A stretch of DNA of 64,000 nt. Origin: Marinosulfonomonas sp. (GTDB taxonomy: Bacteria; Pseudomonadota; Alphaproteobacteria; Rhodobacterales; Rhodobacteraceae). Below are positions 1 through 10,229 of this stretch, piece after piece. Under the pieces are notes generated by a model. The model did no database searches. It saw only the letters and a program-made list of their open reading frames with translations, and was not told the origin of the DNA. How positions within the stretch are numbered: the first letter of the stretch is position 1; every line of letters begins with the position of its first letter. The stretch is from positions 33,407-97,406 of the forward strand of contig JALSRG010000079.1 of assembly GCA_026984915.1 (NCBI GenBank), in the 5' to 3' direction. The translations under genes were made by a program, and so were the position numbers.

Positions 1-2
1 CG

Positions 3-2447
3 GTAACCGATGAATGGGGCGCAGGGGCCTATGTAACAGCAACGGTAATCCGTCCAATGCAGGTAGCCGCCGGCCATAATCCGGCGCGCGCACTGGGCCT
101 GTCTTACGCGCCGGTTGATCCGGGCGATCACAGACTGAGTGTAGCATTTGACGTTCCGAAAGAGGCCTCACCGCGTAAGGAATTCAATGTCGCATTAAAA
201 GTTGCCAACATAAAACCGGGCGAAACAGCATATGCAACGATCGCTGCCGTTGATGTCGGAATTCTGAATCTGACCGGTTTCAAAAGCCCCGATGCCGCCG
301 GCTACTTTTTTGGCCAAAGGCGGCTCGGTATGGAAATTCGCGATATTTATGGCCGCCTGATTAACGGTATGAATGGCGTTATGGGAACGGTGCGCTCTGG
401 TGGTGATGCCGGGAGTGACGCCGGGCTGCAATCTCCTCCGCCGACCGAAGAACTGGTCACTTTCTTTAGCGGACCGGTTACCGTTGGCGCGGACGGATTG
501 GCGCATGCCAGTTTTGACCTTCCTGCGTTCAATGGCACCCTTCGCCTGATGGCTGTCGTCTGGTCGGCGACCGGAGTTGGCAATGCAGAGGCCGATGTTC
601 TGGTTCGCGATCCGGTGGTCATCACGGCCAGCCTGCCAAAATTCCTGGCGCCGGGTGATCAAAGCCGCATGCTGCTGGAAATCACCCATACTTCCGGGCC
701 GGCGGGCCGGATGGGTCTGGATGTAACGGCAGAGGGTGTATCTTTGGCGTCAAATGCCATTCCTTCCGGGATCACCCTGGGCAAACTGGAAACGACAAAA
801 CTGTCAGTGCCGCTGACTGCCGATGCGATCGGCAATCATGGTATTACGGTGGCACTGACAACACCGGATGGCAAGCTGTTGACCAAGAAACTGACCTTGC
901 CGGTGTTGGACAATGACCCGGAAACAACGCGCACAAGCCAGTTCTCGCTTGCTGCTGGCGATACATTTGTCTTTTCACGGGATGTCTTTGATGGCCTGAG
1001 AAGCGGAACGGGCTCAGCCACTCTGTCGGTCGGGCCATTGGCAAGACTGGATGCTCCTGGGTTGCTGAACGCACTGGACAGGTATCCATACGGTTGTACC
1101 GAGCAGATTACATCCAAAGCCTTGCCCTTGCTTTACCTGAATGATGTTGCGCAGGTGATGGGGCTGGATGCCCGCAAATCCATTCCCGTGCGTATCGATG
1201 AGGCGATCGAGAAAGTCCTGAACAATCAGTCCTCCAACGGCGCATTTGGTTTATGGCGCCCGGACGAGGGCGATTTCTGGCTGGATGCCTATGTGGGAGA
1301 CTTCCTGAGCCGGGCGCGTGCCAAAGGCTATAAGGTGCCTGATACTGCGTTCCGGATGGCAATGGACAACCTGCGCAACCAGGTGAATTATGCGGGAGAT
1401 TTTGACAGGGGGGGCGAAGACCTTGCCTACGCTCTTATGGTCCTTGCCCGCGAAGGGGCTGCCGCCACAGGTGATCTGCGCTATTATGCCGATGTCAAGG
1501 CGGATGCGTTTTCGACCCCACTTGCAGCCGCGCAGCTTGGGGCGGCGTTGGCATACTATGGCGACCAGACACGCGCCGATGCCATGTTCGGCCGCGCAGC
1601 ACGTTTGATCGCCAAAGATGCCCTGAAGAAAGAGGGCTATTATTGGCGCGCCGATTACGGCTCTGTCCGTCGTGATGCAGCAGGAGCGTTGGCTCTGGCA
1701 GCGGAATCCGGCAGCAATGTCATGGACAAGGAAACGCTGATCAAGTTTGTTACTTCCCGCGACAGCGGTGAATACCGCTCGACACAAGAGGCCGCCTGGA
1801 CCTTGCTGGCGGCCAAGGCGCTTGTATCAGACCCATCGCTCAATGGTTTTACTATCAATGGCAAAGCCGTCAGCGGCCCATTGGTACGCGTGCTGGAAAA
1901 TGATACCACCGCAGAGCCTCTGTCCATTCGCAATGGCAGTGGACGTGACCAAACCGTAACCCTGACCACTTTCGGCGTACCTGATCAGCCCTTGCCGGCC
2001 AGCGGCAATGGCTATGCCATAGAACGCAATTATTATTCCATGATTGGCGAAATGATTGACACCAGTGATCCTGCGGGCATCCCGGTTGGCACACGCATGA
2101 TTGCTGTGGTCACGGTGCATCCCTATTCCGATACCGAGGCCAGACTGATGGTAAACGCGCCGCTGCCGGCCGGGCTGGAAATAGACAATCCACATCTGTT
2201 GGAAAGCGGGAACGTCATGGCATTTGAGTGGCTGAACCTTCCCAGTAGTGTCCGATATTCCGAAGCCCGGACAGATCGGTATCTGGCCGCTGTGGACTGG
2301 TCTTCGGATAAACCATTTCAACTGGCCTATATCGTGCGGGCTATTTCTCCCGGCACATATCATCAACCGGCAGCCAGCGTTGAAGATATGTACCGCCCGG
2401 AATTCCGGGCGCATTCGGATCCGGGCACAATCCGTGTAACAGAGTGA
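3..2447 (+). CDS. Alpha-2-macroglobulin family protein (YfhM-like), C-terminal part, cut by window start
   Basis: The reading frame is open from base 3, so the start lies upstream. The protein carries the bacterial alpha-2-macroglobulin thioester motif YPYGCTEQ, with Cys at 1095-1097 and Gln at 1104-1106, followed by the alpha-helical thioester domain (LWRPDEGDFWLDAYVGDFL) and a receptor-binding-like C-terminal beta domain. Bacterial members are periplasmic protease traps that are thought to protect the cell together with PBP1C. The gene ends in TGATG, sharing one base with the ATG of pbpC, which is the classic A2M-pbpC pair and supports translational coupling. Family assignment is firm; signal peptide and N-terminal MG domains cannot be seen here. 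Confidence 0.93.
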   Translation, partial: VTDEWGAGAYVTATVIRPMQVAAGHNPARALGLSYAPVDPGDHRLSVAFDVPKEASPRKEFNVALKVANIKPGETAYATIAAVDVGILNLTGFKSPDAAGYFFGQRRLGMEIRDIYGRLINGMNGVMGTVRSGGDAGSDAGLQSPPPTEELVTFFSGPVTVGADGLAHASFDLPAFNGTLRLMAVVWSATGVGNAEADVLVRDPVVITASLPKFLAPGDQSRMLLEITHTSGPAGRMGLDVTAEGVSLASNAIPSGITLGKLETTKLSVPLTADAIGNHGITVALTTPDGKLLTKKLTLPVLDNDPETTRTSQFSLAAGDTFVFSRDVFDGLRSGTGSATLSVGPLARLDAPGLLNALDRYPYGCTEQITSKALPLLYLNDVAQVMGLDARKSIPVRIDEAIEKVLNNQSSNGAFGLWRPDEGDFWLDAYVGDFLSRARAKGYKVPDTAFRMAMDNLRNQVNYAGDFDRGGEDLAYALMVLAREGAAATGDLRYYADVKADAFSTPLAAAQLGAALAYYGDQTRADAMFGRAARLIAKDALKKEGYYWRADYGSVRRDAAGALALAAESGSNVMDKETLIKFVTSRDSGEYRSTQEAAWTLLAAKALVSDPSLNGFTINGKAVSGPLVRVLENDTTAEPLSIRNGSGRDQTVTLTTFGVPDQPLPASGNGYAIERNYYSMIGEMIDTSDPAGIPVGTRMIAVVTVHPYSDTEARLMVNAPLPAGLEIDNPHLLESGNVMAFEWLNLPSSVRYSEARTDRYLAAVDWSSDKPFQLAYIVRAISPGTYHQPAASVEDMYRPEFRAHSDPGTIRVTE

Positions 2448-4486
2448 TGAAACGCCATGCTCTTTTCATTGTGGCGGCAGTATTCATTGCCGTTGCAGCC
2501 ATTCATGACGCTTTCGATCAATGGGTTGATTCCACCAAACTGCCAAAACTTACTGCCGAAACAGGTGTTGAGGTCTTTGACCGGAATGGCGCCTTGCTGC
2601 GGGCTTTCACAGTCGCGGATGGGCGATGGCGGCTTGCTACGTCTCTGGAAGCGGTAGACCCGGACTATCTGAAAATGCTGATCGCCTATGAGGACAAGCG
2701 ATTTTACCAGCATGACGGGGTTGATTGGAAAGCCATGTTGCGGGCGGCCGCGCAATTTGCGCAAAACGGCCGCGTGATCTCGGGCGGATCGACCCTGACC
2801 ATGCAGGTTGCACGACTGCTGGAGGACAGCGGAACAGGACGTTGGCGTGGGAAATTGCGGCAGATCCGCGTTGCCCTTGCCCTGGAACGGAAACTGAGCA
2901 AAGACGAAATACTGACGCTTTACCTGAACCGGGCCCCTTTCGGTGGCAACCTTGAAGGGGTGCGTGCCGCCACACGTGCCTGGTTTGGCAAGGCGCCCAG
3001 GCGCCTGACACCAGCACAGGCAGCCCTGCTGATTGCGCTGCCGCAATCCCCCGAATCGCGCCGGCCAGACCGAAACCATGTGGCGGCGCAACGCGCACGA
3101 GACCGGATACTGGAACGTTTGACCAAGGCCGGAAGAATAAGTCAGGCTACAGCCCGGGCCGCAAAGTCAGAACCTGTTCCCGACAGGCGGCAGCCCTTTC
3201 CCGCACTTGCGCCACATCTCACCGAACGGATCCTCGCCCAATCGCCGAACCGAAAGCGTTACCAGTTAACCATCAACGCAACTCTGCAAGGCCAGATCGA
3301 ACAGCTTGCAAGAATGGCCCTGCAAGACAAGGATCGAAAGCTTTCGATCGCCATTATGGTGGCTGACCATACAACCGGCGAAATTTTGGCTTCGGTTGGC
3401 TCCGGTTCATACCAGGCCGATGGCCGGCTTGGATATGTTGATATGACACGCGCAATTCGTTCTCCCGGATCGACATTGAAACCGCTGGTCTATGGAATGG
3501 CCTTCGATCAGGGGCTGGCGCATCCGGAAACGTTGATCGAAGACCGCCCGACAGCCTTTGGCGCCTATGTGCCGCAAAACTTTGATGGTCAGTTCCGTGG
3601 CACCATCCGCTTGCGGGCAGCCCTGCAACAATCACTCAACATCCCTGCGGTAAAGCTCCTTCAGGCAATTGGCCCGGCGCGTTTTGTCGCCCGCCTGAAA
3701 CGGGCCGGAGCCGGTCCGGTCATACCCGGAGGCAAACCGGGCCTTGCCGTCGTACTGGGTGGTGTCGGGCTGACACTCAGGGATTTGACACAGCTTTACG
3801 CGTCACTCGCCGAAGGTGGGCACGTCCGGTTTCTATACTTCGACCAGAACGCCATGCCTGTACAATCCGACAAAACCCTGATTTCCCCCGAGGCGGCCTG
3901 GCAGGTCGGGAACATCCTGTCAGGTCTGGCGCCACCACCGAACGCCCCGCGAAACAGGCTTGCTTACAAAACCGGGACCTCTTACGGAAACCGGGACACA
4001 TGGGCGATCGGCTATGACGGGCAGCACGTCGCAGGCGTTTGGTTGGGGCGGGCTGACGGAACACCCGTTCCCGGTGCTTTTGGGGCTGCACTGGCCGCAC
4101 CGGTTTTGTTTAACGTTTTTTCACGCCTCAAACCCGAATTGACCCCGCTTGGCCCTCCACCTCCGGCAACCCTGATTGCCAGCAATGCTGAATTGCCATT
4201 ACCGTTGCAGCATTTCCGCACCCGGGATGCCTTGTTTGCCAAATCCGCCGAGGCACCACAGGTCAGCTTTCCGCCAGACGGGTCGGTTCTGGAAACAGAT
4301 GGCCCGCTTGTGGTAAAGGTTCGCGATGGGCTCGCGCCCTTTACCTGGTTGGTGAATGGAACACCCGCAATAGTGGCCAGCCATGACCGACAAACGCAGA
4401 TTGATCTTTCCGGTCCGGGCTTTGTCACACTTTCAGTGATTGACGCCAAAGGCAGATCGGCGCGATCCCGGATCACCCTGCGTTAG
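2447..4486 (+). CDS. pbpC: Penicillin-binding protein 1C, bifunctional glycosyltransferase/transpeptidase
   Basis: The 679-residue protein starts with a signal-anchor helix (residues 4-20). The GT51 glycosyltransferase domain shows EDKRFYQHDGVD with the catalytic Glu, GGSTLTMQVARLLE and NRAPFGGNLEGVRAA. The transpeptidase domain shows SPGSTLKPLVYG (SxxK serine), SLN and KTGTSYG. A BiPBP_C-type beta domain follows at the C-terminus, as in PBP1C. It would polymerise peptidoglycan at the periplasmic face of the membrane. A GTG at 2444 is an alternative start; the ATG at 2447 overlapping the upstream stop is preferred. Its stop overlaps that of the convergent thiolase gene by a few bases. Confidence 0.95.
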   Translation: MKRHALFIVAAVFIAVAAIHDAFDQWVDSTKLPKLTAETGVEVFDRNGALLRAFTVADGRWRLATSLEAVDPDYLKMLIAYEDKRFYQHDGVDWKAMLRAAAQFAQNGRVISGGSTLTMQVARLLEDSGTGRWRGKLRQIRVALALERKLSKDEILTLYLNRAPFGGNLEGVRAATRAWFGKAPRRLTPAQAALLIALPQSPESRRPDRNHVAAQRARDRILERLTKAGRISQATARAAKSEPVPDRRQPFPALAPHLTERILAQSPNRKRYQLTINATLQGQIEQLARMALQDKDRKLSIAIMVADHTTGEILASVGSGSYQADGRLGYVDMTRAIRSPGSTLKPLVYGMAFDQGLAHPETLIEDRPTAFGAYVPQNFDGQFRGTIRLRAALQQSLNIPAVKLLQAIGPARFVARLKRAGAGPVIPGGKPGLAVVLGGVGLTLRDLTQLYASLAEGGHVRFLYFDQNAMPVQSDKTLISPEAAWQVGNILSGLAPPPNAPRNRLAYKTGTSYGNRDTWAIGYDGQHVAGVWLGRADGTPVPGAFGAALAAPVLFNVFSRLKPELTPLGPPPPATLIASNAELPLPLQHFRTRDALFAKSAEAPQVSFPPDGSVLETDGPLVVKVRDGLAPFTWLVNGTPAIVASHDRQTQIDLSGPGFVTLSVIDAKGRSARSRITLR

Positions 4487-5658
4487 ATTTTTTCGATCGC
4501 CAGGGCTATACCCTGACCGCCGCCGATACACATGGTGATCAACGCTTTCTTGCCGCCAGTACGTTGTAGATAATAGAGCGCCTTTACCGTCAGCAATGCA
4601 CCGGTGGCACCGACGGGATGACCTAGGGCGATTGCGCCACCCATCGGGTTGACCCGTGCAGGATCAAAGCCCAATTCTTTGCTTACGGCCAATGCTTGCG
4701 CCGCAAAGGCTTCGTTTGATTCAATCACATCAAAATCATCCGCCTTCAGGCCTGTTTTTTCAAACAGGCTGCGCACTGCTGGGATTGGGCCAATTCCCAT
4801 CACTTCGGGTCTCACACCAGCATGGGCATACCCCAGTATACGGGCTTTGGGCTTCAGTCCGGCGTTCTCAGCCGCATCGGCGCGTGCCAGCACCAACGCC
4901 GCTGCACCATCATTTATACCCGAAGCATTCCCTGCGGTCACAGTACCGTTTTTCTGAAAGACAGCGCGCAATCCGGCGAGCGCCTCGGCATTTGTTTCCT
5001 TGGGGTGTTCATCCGTATCGAAAAGAACCGTTTCGCGGCGCCTTTTCACTTCTACCGGAACGATTTCTTCCTTGAACCAGCCATTTGCAATTGCCTCAGC
5101 CGCCCGTGTCTGACTGAGTAGCGCAAACGCATCCTGTTCCTCGCGGGAAATACCGTACTCTGCGGCCACGTTTTCTGCGGTTATACCCATATGCCCGGTG
5201 CCAAATGGGCAATGCAGCGTGCCCAGCATCATGTCCTGCACCGTGACTTCGCCCATTTTCTGCCCCCACCGGGCCTGAGGGACGATGTGAGGAGATCGGC
5301 TCATGCATTCTGCACCCCCGGCCAAAGCAAAATCGGCGTCACCCAGTATCAGGGATTGAGCACATGAGACAATTGCCTGGGCACCGGAGCCGCACAAACG
5401 GTTCACATTCATTGCCGGTACAGTTTCCGGTACGCCTGCCTGCATTGCCGCAACCCGTGCCAAATACATATCGCGCGGTTCCGTATTTATAACATTCCCA
5501 AAAACAACGTGGCCTATTTGGTCAGCCGCCACACCGGCGCGTTTCAGGGCAGCCCGCGAAGCGATTGCTGCCAACTCTGTCGGCGGCAAACCGGCCAGCG
5601 AACCGCCAAAGGTTCCGATTGCCGTGCGTGCGCCATCAAGAATAACAACTCCGGGCAT
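4483..5658 (-). CDS. bktB: Acetyl-CoA acyltransferase / beta-ketothiolase (BktB-like)
   Basis: The 391-residue thiolase has the nucleophilic cysteine in NVNRLCGSGAQAIVSCAQ, the NEAFAAQAL motif, the histidine in GGAIALGHPVGATGA and the second catalytic cysteine in MCIGGGQGIA. Sequence runs such as HVVFGNVINTEPRDMYL and the DTDEHPKE segment resemble BktB of Cupriavidus more than AtoB. It condenses or cleaves short 3-oxoacyl-CoA in the cytoplasm. It lies next to the homogentisate cluster, where it could consume acetoacetyl-CoA or end-products of side-chain beta-oxidation. The exact chain-length preference (BktB or PhaA) cannot be fixed from sequence alone. Confidence 0.9.
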   Translation of the reverse strand: MPGVVILDGARTAIGTFGGSLAGLPPTELAAIASRAALKRAGVAADQIGHVVFGNVINTEPRDMYLARVAAMQAGVPETVPAMNVNRLCGSGAQAIVSCAQSLILGDADFALAGGAECMSRSPHIVPQARWGQKMGEVTVQDMMLGTLHCPFGTGHMGITAENVAAEYGISREEQDAFALLSQTRAAEAIANGWFKEEIVPVEVKRRRETVLFDTDEHPKETNAEALAGLRAVFQKNGTVTAGNASGINDGAAALVLARADAAENAGLKPKARILGYAHAGVRPEVMGIGPIPAVRSLFEKTGLKADDFDVIESNEAFAAQALAVSKELGFDPARVNPMGGAIALGHPVGATGALLTVKALYYLQRTGGKKALITMCIGGGQGIALAIEKI

Positions 5659-5729
5659 CGAAAAATCTCCATTTCGCTGTTTTGGCCAGTCTAACCCATA
5701 AGAATCCGAAAGTACGCTGTAACGGTGCG

Positions 5730-6155
5730 TCAGTCTTTCGCCAGAAGCCGGTTCACGGCAGCACGAAAACAGCTTGCATGTGGCCCGAGCGCTGCCAGCA
5801 CTTCCTCCTCGTAGGCGCGTGCAATCGGTGCAAGTTCCGCCACCATTGAACGGCCTTTATCGGTCAGCGCAAGTTCAACAAGCCGCCTGTCCTTGCTGTT
5901 CGATTTCTTGGTAATATAACCGGCGTTTTCCAATCGGGTGGCTGCGCGGCTGACCTTGGATTTGTCCATGTCTACCTTCCTGAATATTTCACGAACGCTG
6001 ACGCTTCCCGCCTGAGACAAATGCGCGACAACCCGCCATTCCGGATTCGAAATTCCGAATTTTTCTTTGTACAGGGCCATAAACCCGTCACTGACGCGGC
6101 TTGATAGTACAGCGAGCTGGTAGGGTAAAAATGCATCCAGATCGAAATCGTTCAT
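5730..6155 (-). CDS. MarR-family transcriptional regulator, probable repressor of the homogentisate operon
   Basis: The 141-residue protein has a winged helix-turn-helix with [29 protein letters not shown] as recognition region and the MarR wing [20 protein letters not shown]. The ATG at 6155 follows a GGTGA ribosome-binding site; earlier TTG/GTG codons in frame are less likely. It is divergent from hmgA, and the shared 146-bp region holds a perfect inverted repeat between the -35 and -10 of the hmgA promoter. This is the usual arrangement of an aromatic-acid-responsive MarR repressor; homogentisate or a precursor would be the expected inducer (inference). Confidence 0.88.
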   Translation of the reverse strand: MNDFDLDAFLPYQLAVLSSRVSDGFMALYKEKFGISNPEWRVVAHLSQAGSVSVREIFRKVDMDKSKVSRAATRLENAGYITKKSNSKDRRLVELALTDKGRSMVAELAPIARAYEEEVLAALGPHASCFRAAVNRLLAKD

Positions 6156-6233
6156 CTTGTTCACCAAAACACCTCGTCATTACAGTTCCTTCAGATGGCC
6201 ATGTATTCCGACAGGATTCAAGGGTGGATAAAC

Positions 6234-6261
6234 TTGACATCGTTGCAACTGCAACGATACC
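6234..6261 (+). promoter_or_regulatory. hmgA promoter with MarR-type operator
   Basis: A consensus -35 TTGACA is at 6234-6239 and a GATACC -10 at 6256-6261, with 16 bp between. Bases 6239-6258 form a perfect inverted repeat, ATCGTTGCA-AC-TGCAACGAT, which fills the spacer and touches both hexamers. A repressor bound there would block RNA polymerase. The hmgA start is 41 bases downstream. Confidence 0.75.
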
Positions 6262-6301
6262 CTGTGGCAGCGAACATATTTCTGAACTGAGAGGAAACGC
6301 C

Positions 6302-7663
6302 ATGAGTGCCCAGAATCCTCCGCGCGAGATTATCCGCGCGGAAACTCTTAGTGGAACCACCAAGGATTATATGCCGGGGTTCGGCAATGACTTTGAAACC
6401 GAAGCCTTGCCGGGCGCGCTTCCGCAGGGGCAGAACAGCCCGCAGCGTTGTAATTACGGCCTTTATGCAGAACAGCTTTCCGGAACCGCCTTTACCGCAC
6501 CACGCGGGCAAAATGAACGCACATGGTGCTACCGGATACGTCCGTCAGTAAAACACAGTGGACGCTATGAAAAAATGGACCTGCCCTATTGGAAGTCAGC
6601 GCCAGAGATAAAGCCGGACGTAATATCCTTGGGGCAATACCGCTGGGATCCGGTGCCACACACAGACAAATCCTACACTTTTCTGACCGGAATGCGTACC
6701 ATGACCACGGCAGGTGATGTGAACACCCAGGTTGGTCTGGCCAATCATATCTACCTGATTACGGAATCGATGGAGGATGAATACTTCTATTCCGCCGATA
6801 GCGAGCTTCTGGTCATCCCACAAGAAGGGCGGCTACGGTTTTATACCGAGCTTGGCATCATGGATCTTGAACCCAAAGAGATCGCCATCTTACCGCGCGG
6901 CATGGTCTATCGGGTTGAGCTGGTCAACGGCCCCGCGCGCGGGTTTGTCTGCGAAAACTATGGCCAGAAATTCGATCTGCCCGGACGCGGCCCGATCGGT
7001 GCCAACTGTCTGGCCAACCCCCGTGATTTCAAAACACCCGTAGCTGCCTTTGAAGACCGCGAAGTGCCAAGCCGCATTGTCGTAAAATGGTGCGGCCGGT
7101 TTCATGCCACAGACATCGACCACAGCCCTCTGGATGTCGTCGCCTGGCATGGTAATTATGCCCCGGTAAAATACGACCTGCGCACCTACTCTCCGGTTGG
7201 GGCCATATTGTTTGACCATCCGGATCCGTCGATCTTTACGGTTCTTACGGCGCCTTCGGGCACACCGGGAACGGCCAACATCGACTTTGCCCTTTTCCGC
7301 GAACGCTGGCTTGTGGCCGAGCACACCTTTCGCCCGCCCTGGTACCATAAGAATATCATGAGCGAACTGATGGGAAACATATACGGGATTTACGATGCCA
7401 AACCGCAGGGATTTGTCCCTGGTGGCCTCAGCCTGCACAATATGATGCTGCCACATGGTCCAGACCGTGATGCATTTGAACACGCGACAACATCTGATCT
7501 GAAGCCCGAAAAGCTGGACAATACAATGTCGTTCATGATCGAGACGCGGTTTCCCCAGCACCTGACTGAATTCGCTGCCAAAGAAGCCCCACTGCAAGAC
7601 GATTATATCGAATGCTGGAAAAGCCTGGAAAAGAAATTTGACGGCACGCCGGGGGAAAAATGA
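6302..7663 (+). CDS. hmgA: Homogentisate 1,2-dioxygenase
   Basis: The 453-residue cupin dioxygenase opens the ring of homogentisate to maleylacetoacetate in tyrosine, phenylalanine and hydroxyphenylacetate catabolism. The Fe(II) ligands are visible in [16 protein letters not shown] (His and Glu) and MMLPHGPD (His). The N-terminal [19 protein letters not shown] segment is typical of the family. The ATG at 6302 follows AGAGGA and gives the normal family length; the frame is open for 67 codons upstream but that stretch contains the promoter. Its stop overlaps the maiA start in ATGA, so the two are coupled. Confidence 0.97.
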   Translation: MSAQNPPREIIRAETLSGTTKDYMPGFGNDFETEALPGALPQGQNSPQRCNYGLYAEQLSGTAFTAPRGQNERTWCYRIRPSVKHSGRYEKMDLPYWKSAPEIKPDVISLGQYRWDPVPHTDKSYTFLTGMRTMTTAGDVNTQVGLANHIYLITESMEDEYFYSADSELLVIPQEGRLRFYTELGIMDLEPKEIAILPRGMVYRVELVNGPARGFVCENYGQKFDLPGRGPIGANCLANPRDFKTPVAAFEDREVPSRIVVKWCGRFHATDIDHSPLDVVAWHGNYAPVKYDLRTYSPVGAILFDHPDPSIFTVLTAPSGTPGTANIDFALFRERWLVAEHTFRPPWYHKNIMSELMGNIYGIYDAKPQGFVPGGLSLHNMMLPHGPDRDAFEHATTSDLKPEKLDNTMSFMIETRFPQHLTEFAAKEAPLQDDYIECWKSLEKKFDGTPGEK

Positions 7664-8304
7664 AACTTTACAGCTATTGGCGATCAACCGCTGCTTATCG
7701 GGTTCGGATTGCGCTGAACCTGAAAGGGGTGGATTATGGGATTGAACCCGTGCATCTGCTTGCTGATGGGGGGCAACAGCATGCACCCGACTATGTTGCA
7801 TTGAACCCGATACATCTGGTGCCGACTCTGGTTCTTTCCGACGGAACTGCGTTGACTCAGTCCCTGGCGATCATCGACTATCTGGATGAAACCCAGCCAG
7901 ACCCGCCACTGCTTCCGGCGGAACCGGTTTTACGGGCACAGGTGCGGGCAGCGGCCCAGATTACAGCCGTAGACATTCATCCCGTTAACAATCTGCGGGT
8001 GGTTCAGCATCTGGAAAAACAGTTTTCAATCTCGCGAGAGGATGTTGCAGACTGGATGCGCCACTGGACCGGAATCGGATTTGATGCATTGCAGGCAGTC
8101 GTTCACAGCGACACACTGTTTTCCTTTGGCGATACCCCGACGCTTGCTGACATCTGTCTGGTGGCGCAGTACTATAATGCCCGGCGTTGGGGGCTGGACC
8201 TGACGCCTTACAGTCGACTTACTGAAATCGAGAAAAACTGTCTGGCGCTGGAGGCCTTTCGTGCCGCAATGCCAGAAAATCAGCCTGACGCGGCCCCTAA
8301 CTGA
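7660..8304 (+). CDS. maiA: Maleylacetoacetate isomerase (zeta-class glutathione S-transferase)
   Basis: The 214-residue protein has the zeta-class N-terminal region [20 protein letters not shown] with the glutathione-activating Ser/Thr region, a thioredoxin-like domain to about residue 80 and an all-helical C-terminal domain containing [10 protein letters not shown]. It isomerises maleylacetoacetate to fumarylacetoacetate using glutathione. It lies between hmgA (4-base overlap) and fahA (11-base gap), completing the pathway order. Confidence 0.94.
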   Translation: MKLYSYWRSTAAYRVRIALNLKGVDYGIEPVHLLADGGQQHAPDYVALNPIHLVPTLVLSDGTALTQSLAIIDYLDETQPDPPLLPAEPVLRAQVRAAAQITAVDIHPVNNLRVVQHLEKQFSISREDVADWMRHWTGIGFDALQAVVHSDTLFSFGDTPTLADICLVAQYYNARRWGLDLTPYSRLTEIEKNCLALEAFRAAMPENQPDAAPN

Positions 8305-8315
8305 GAGACCTGAAT

Positions 8316-9578
8316 ATGCCCCTAATGAAATCCTGGGTGGAAAGCGCCAACACCGAAACCACCCCATTTCCGCTGAACAATCTGCCTTATGGTGTCTTTT
8401 CACGACAGGAAGAGGAAGAAGGCCGTTGCGGCGTGGCAATCGGAGATCAGATCCTGGATCTGACCGGACTGGAGGAAACCCATAACCTGGGTCTGTTCGA
8501 TATACCCCTGTTTGATGTACCTTTCTGGAATGACTTCATGGAACTGGGACCGGAAGCCTGGACCATTCTGCGCAACTGGCTGATTGGTGCACTGGGCAAA
8601 AACTCTCCGCTTCAGGTGACGCTGAAACCTTATCTGGTGTCCCAGTCATCCGTTAGAATGCACATGCCGTTTGCGGTTTCCGAGTATACGGATTTCTATG
8701 CTGGCCGCCATCATGCAACCAATGTCGGCACCATGTTCCGCGGGGCCGATAACGCGCTACCGCCAAACTGGTTACACATTCCGATCGGATATAATGGCCG
8801 CGCGTCATCTGTGGTTATCTCTGGCACGCCGGTACGGCGTCCGTGGGGGCAGCTAAAGCCCCCCAGCGCAGACCGGCCAATCTTTGCCCCATGCAAGCGT
8901 TTTGATCTGGAACTGGAAATCGGCGCGATCATCGGCCAGCCTTCGGATGGCCCGATAACTGTTGCAGAGGCCGATGAAATGATCTTTGGCTACGTGTTGC
9001 TGAATGACTGGTCTGCCCGCGACATCCAAGCCTGGGAGTATCAGCCGCTGGGGCCATTTCAGGCCAAGGCAACAGCCACGACAATTTCACCTTGGATCGT
9101 GACAAGGGCCGCACTGGAGCCATTTCGTGTTTCAACACCCCCGCGCGAGGTTCCGCTTCTGCCATACCTGCAAGAGCCGGGACCGATGCTATACGACATA
9201 GATCTGGAGATAACACTTCAGCCCAAAGGCAAAGCCGCAACAACCATTTCGCGTACCAATATGAAGGAGCTGTATTACTCTTCCGCCCAACAACTGGCGC
9301 ATCACACGACATCGGGCTGCCCAATGAATGTGGGCGACCTGTTGGGAACAGGTACCATTTCAGGACCCACGAAAGAAAGCCGGGGCAGCCTGCTGGAACT
9401 GAGTTGGGGCGGAAAGGAACCGATTACCCTGGAAAGCGGAGAAAAGCGCGCATTTCTTGAGGACGGTGATACGCTAACGCTGCATGGCAATGCGCAAGGT
9501 CATGGCTATAGAATCGGATTTGGCGAATGCCGCGGGGAAATCCTGCCGGCGCTTGACGATCCATATGAGCGAAGCTGA
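8316..9578 (+). CDS. fahA: Fumarylacetoacetase
   Basis: The 420-residue hydrolase cleaves fumarylacetoacetate to fumarate and acetoacetate, the last step of the homogentisate pathway. Metal-binding acids are visible in DFYAGRHHATNVGTMFR (Asp), LELEIGAIIGQP (two Glu) and LLNDWSARDIQAWEYQPLG (Asp). An SH3-like N-terminal domain occupies about the first 115 residues. The ATG at 8316 has a GAGAG ribosome-binding site. Transcribed with hmgA and maiA. Confidence 0.96.
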   Translation: MPLMKSWVESANTETTPFPLNNLPYGVFSRQEEEEGRCGVAIGDQILDLTGLEETHNLGLFDIPLFDVPFWNDFMELGPEAWTILRNWLIGALGKNSPLQVTLKPYLVSQSSVRMHMPFAVSEYTDFYAGRHHATNVGTMFRGADNALPPNWLHIPIGYNGRASSVVISGTPVRRPWGQLKPPSADRPIFAPCKRFDLELEIGAIIGQPSDGPITVAEADEMIFGYVLLNDWSARDIQAWEYQPLGPFQAKATATTISPWIVTRAALEPFRVSTPPREVPLLPYLQEPGPMLYDIDLEITLQPKGKAATTISRTNMKELYYSSAQQLAHHTTSGCPMNVGDLLGTGTISGPTKESRGSLLELSWGGKEPITLESGEKRAFLEDGDTLTLHGNAQGHGYRIGFGECRGEILPALDDPYERS

Positions 9579-9604
9579 TGCACCTGGGCCCAGTATATCC
9601 GGCG

Positions 9605-10171
9605 CTAAAGCGCGCCCTGCCATTCTCGGACAGTGTCCAGCGGGTACAGAAGCATCAGGATATTCAACGCAAGGCCGTCTCGGATCAGCGCGGTTGTCAG
9701 CACCTCGAACCCGATCACGATCGCCACACTGGCCCAGATCGGCAGGCGCCGCGCCAGCCAGAATCCGATCAGCATGGCAGTAATGTCGGACACCGAGTTG
9801 ATGACGGAATCTCCATAATAATCCAGCGAAACCGTAACCGCACGGTAGCGCTCAATAACTGCATCTGTGTTTTCAATGATCTCCCAGGTGGCCTCGACCA
9901 GCGTGGCAATAACCAACCGCCAGCCAACACTTATCCGTCGGGCCACCAACCAGAGTATTGCATAGAAAAGAATACCGTGCAGCAAATGCGACGGTGTGTA
10001 CCAATCAATGATATGCTGCGATCCCTCCGAGGTATTCAGTTTGAAATACCAGAGCTTGACCAAGCCACATTTACAGATTGGCACGCGCCCCATCGCAAGC
10101 AAAATAGCTGCGGTGGCAAGAACAATAGCAAAAACCAGCCAATAAGGAAAATTGCGTCTGTTAATACTCAT
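9605..10171 (-). CDS. DUF2585 (UPF0314) integral membrane protein
   Basis: The 188-residue protein has about five hydrophobic segments and the family signatures GRVPICKCGLVKLW, QHIIDWYTPSHLLHGILFY, DYYGDSVINSVSDI and IRDGLALNILMLLYPLD. The family is confined largely to Alphaproteobacteria and its function is not known. The gene is convergent with fahA and divergent from the metallo-hydrolase-like gene. The acidic and histidine residues inside membrane segments recall VanZ-like proteins, but no activity can be assigned. Confidence 0.85.
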   Translation of the reverse strand: MSINRRNFPYWLVFAIVLATAAILLAMGRVPICKCGLVKLWYFKLNTSEGSQHIIDWYTPSHLLHGILFYAILWLVARRISVGWRLVIATLVEATWEIIENTDAVIERYRAVTVSLDYYGDSVINSVSDITAMLIGFWLARRLPIWASVAIVIGFEVLTTALIRDGLALNILMLLYPLDTVREWQGAL

Positions 10172-10229
10172 ACAGGCAAAGAATCACAGCAGACTATCGC
10201 TGTCCATAATAAACTGTAAGGACAAGAAC

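Noticed and set aside
6101..6301. Upstream extension of hmgA
   Set aside because: It would include the promoter, operator and part of the MarR gene; ATG 6302 has a good ribosome-binding site and the right length.
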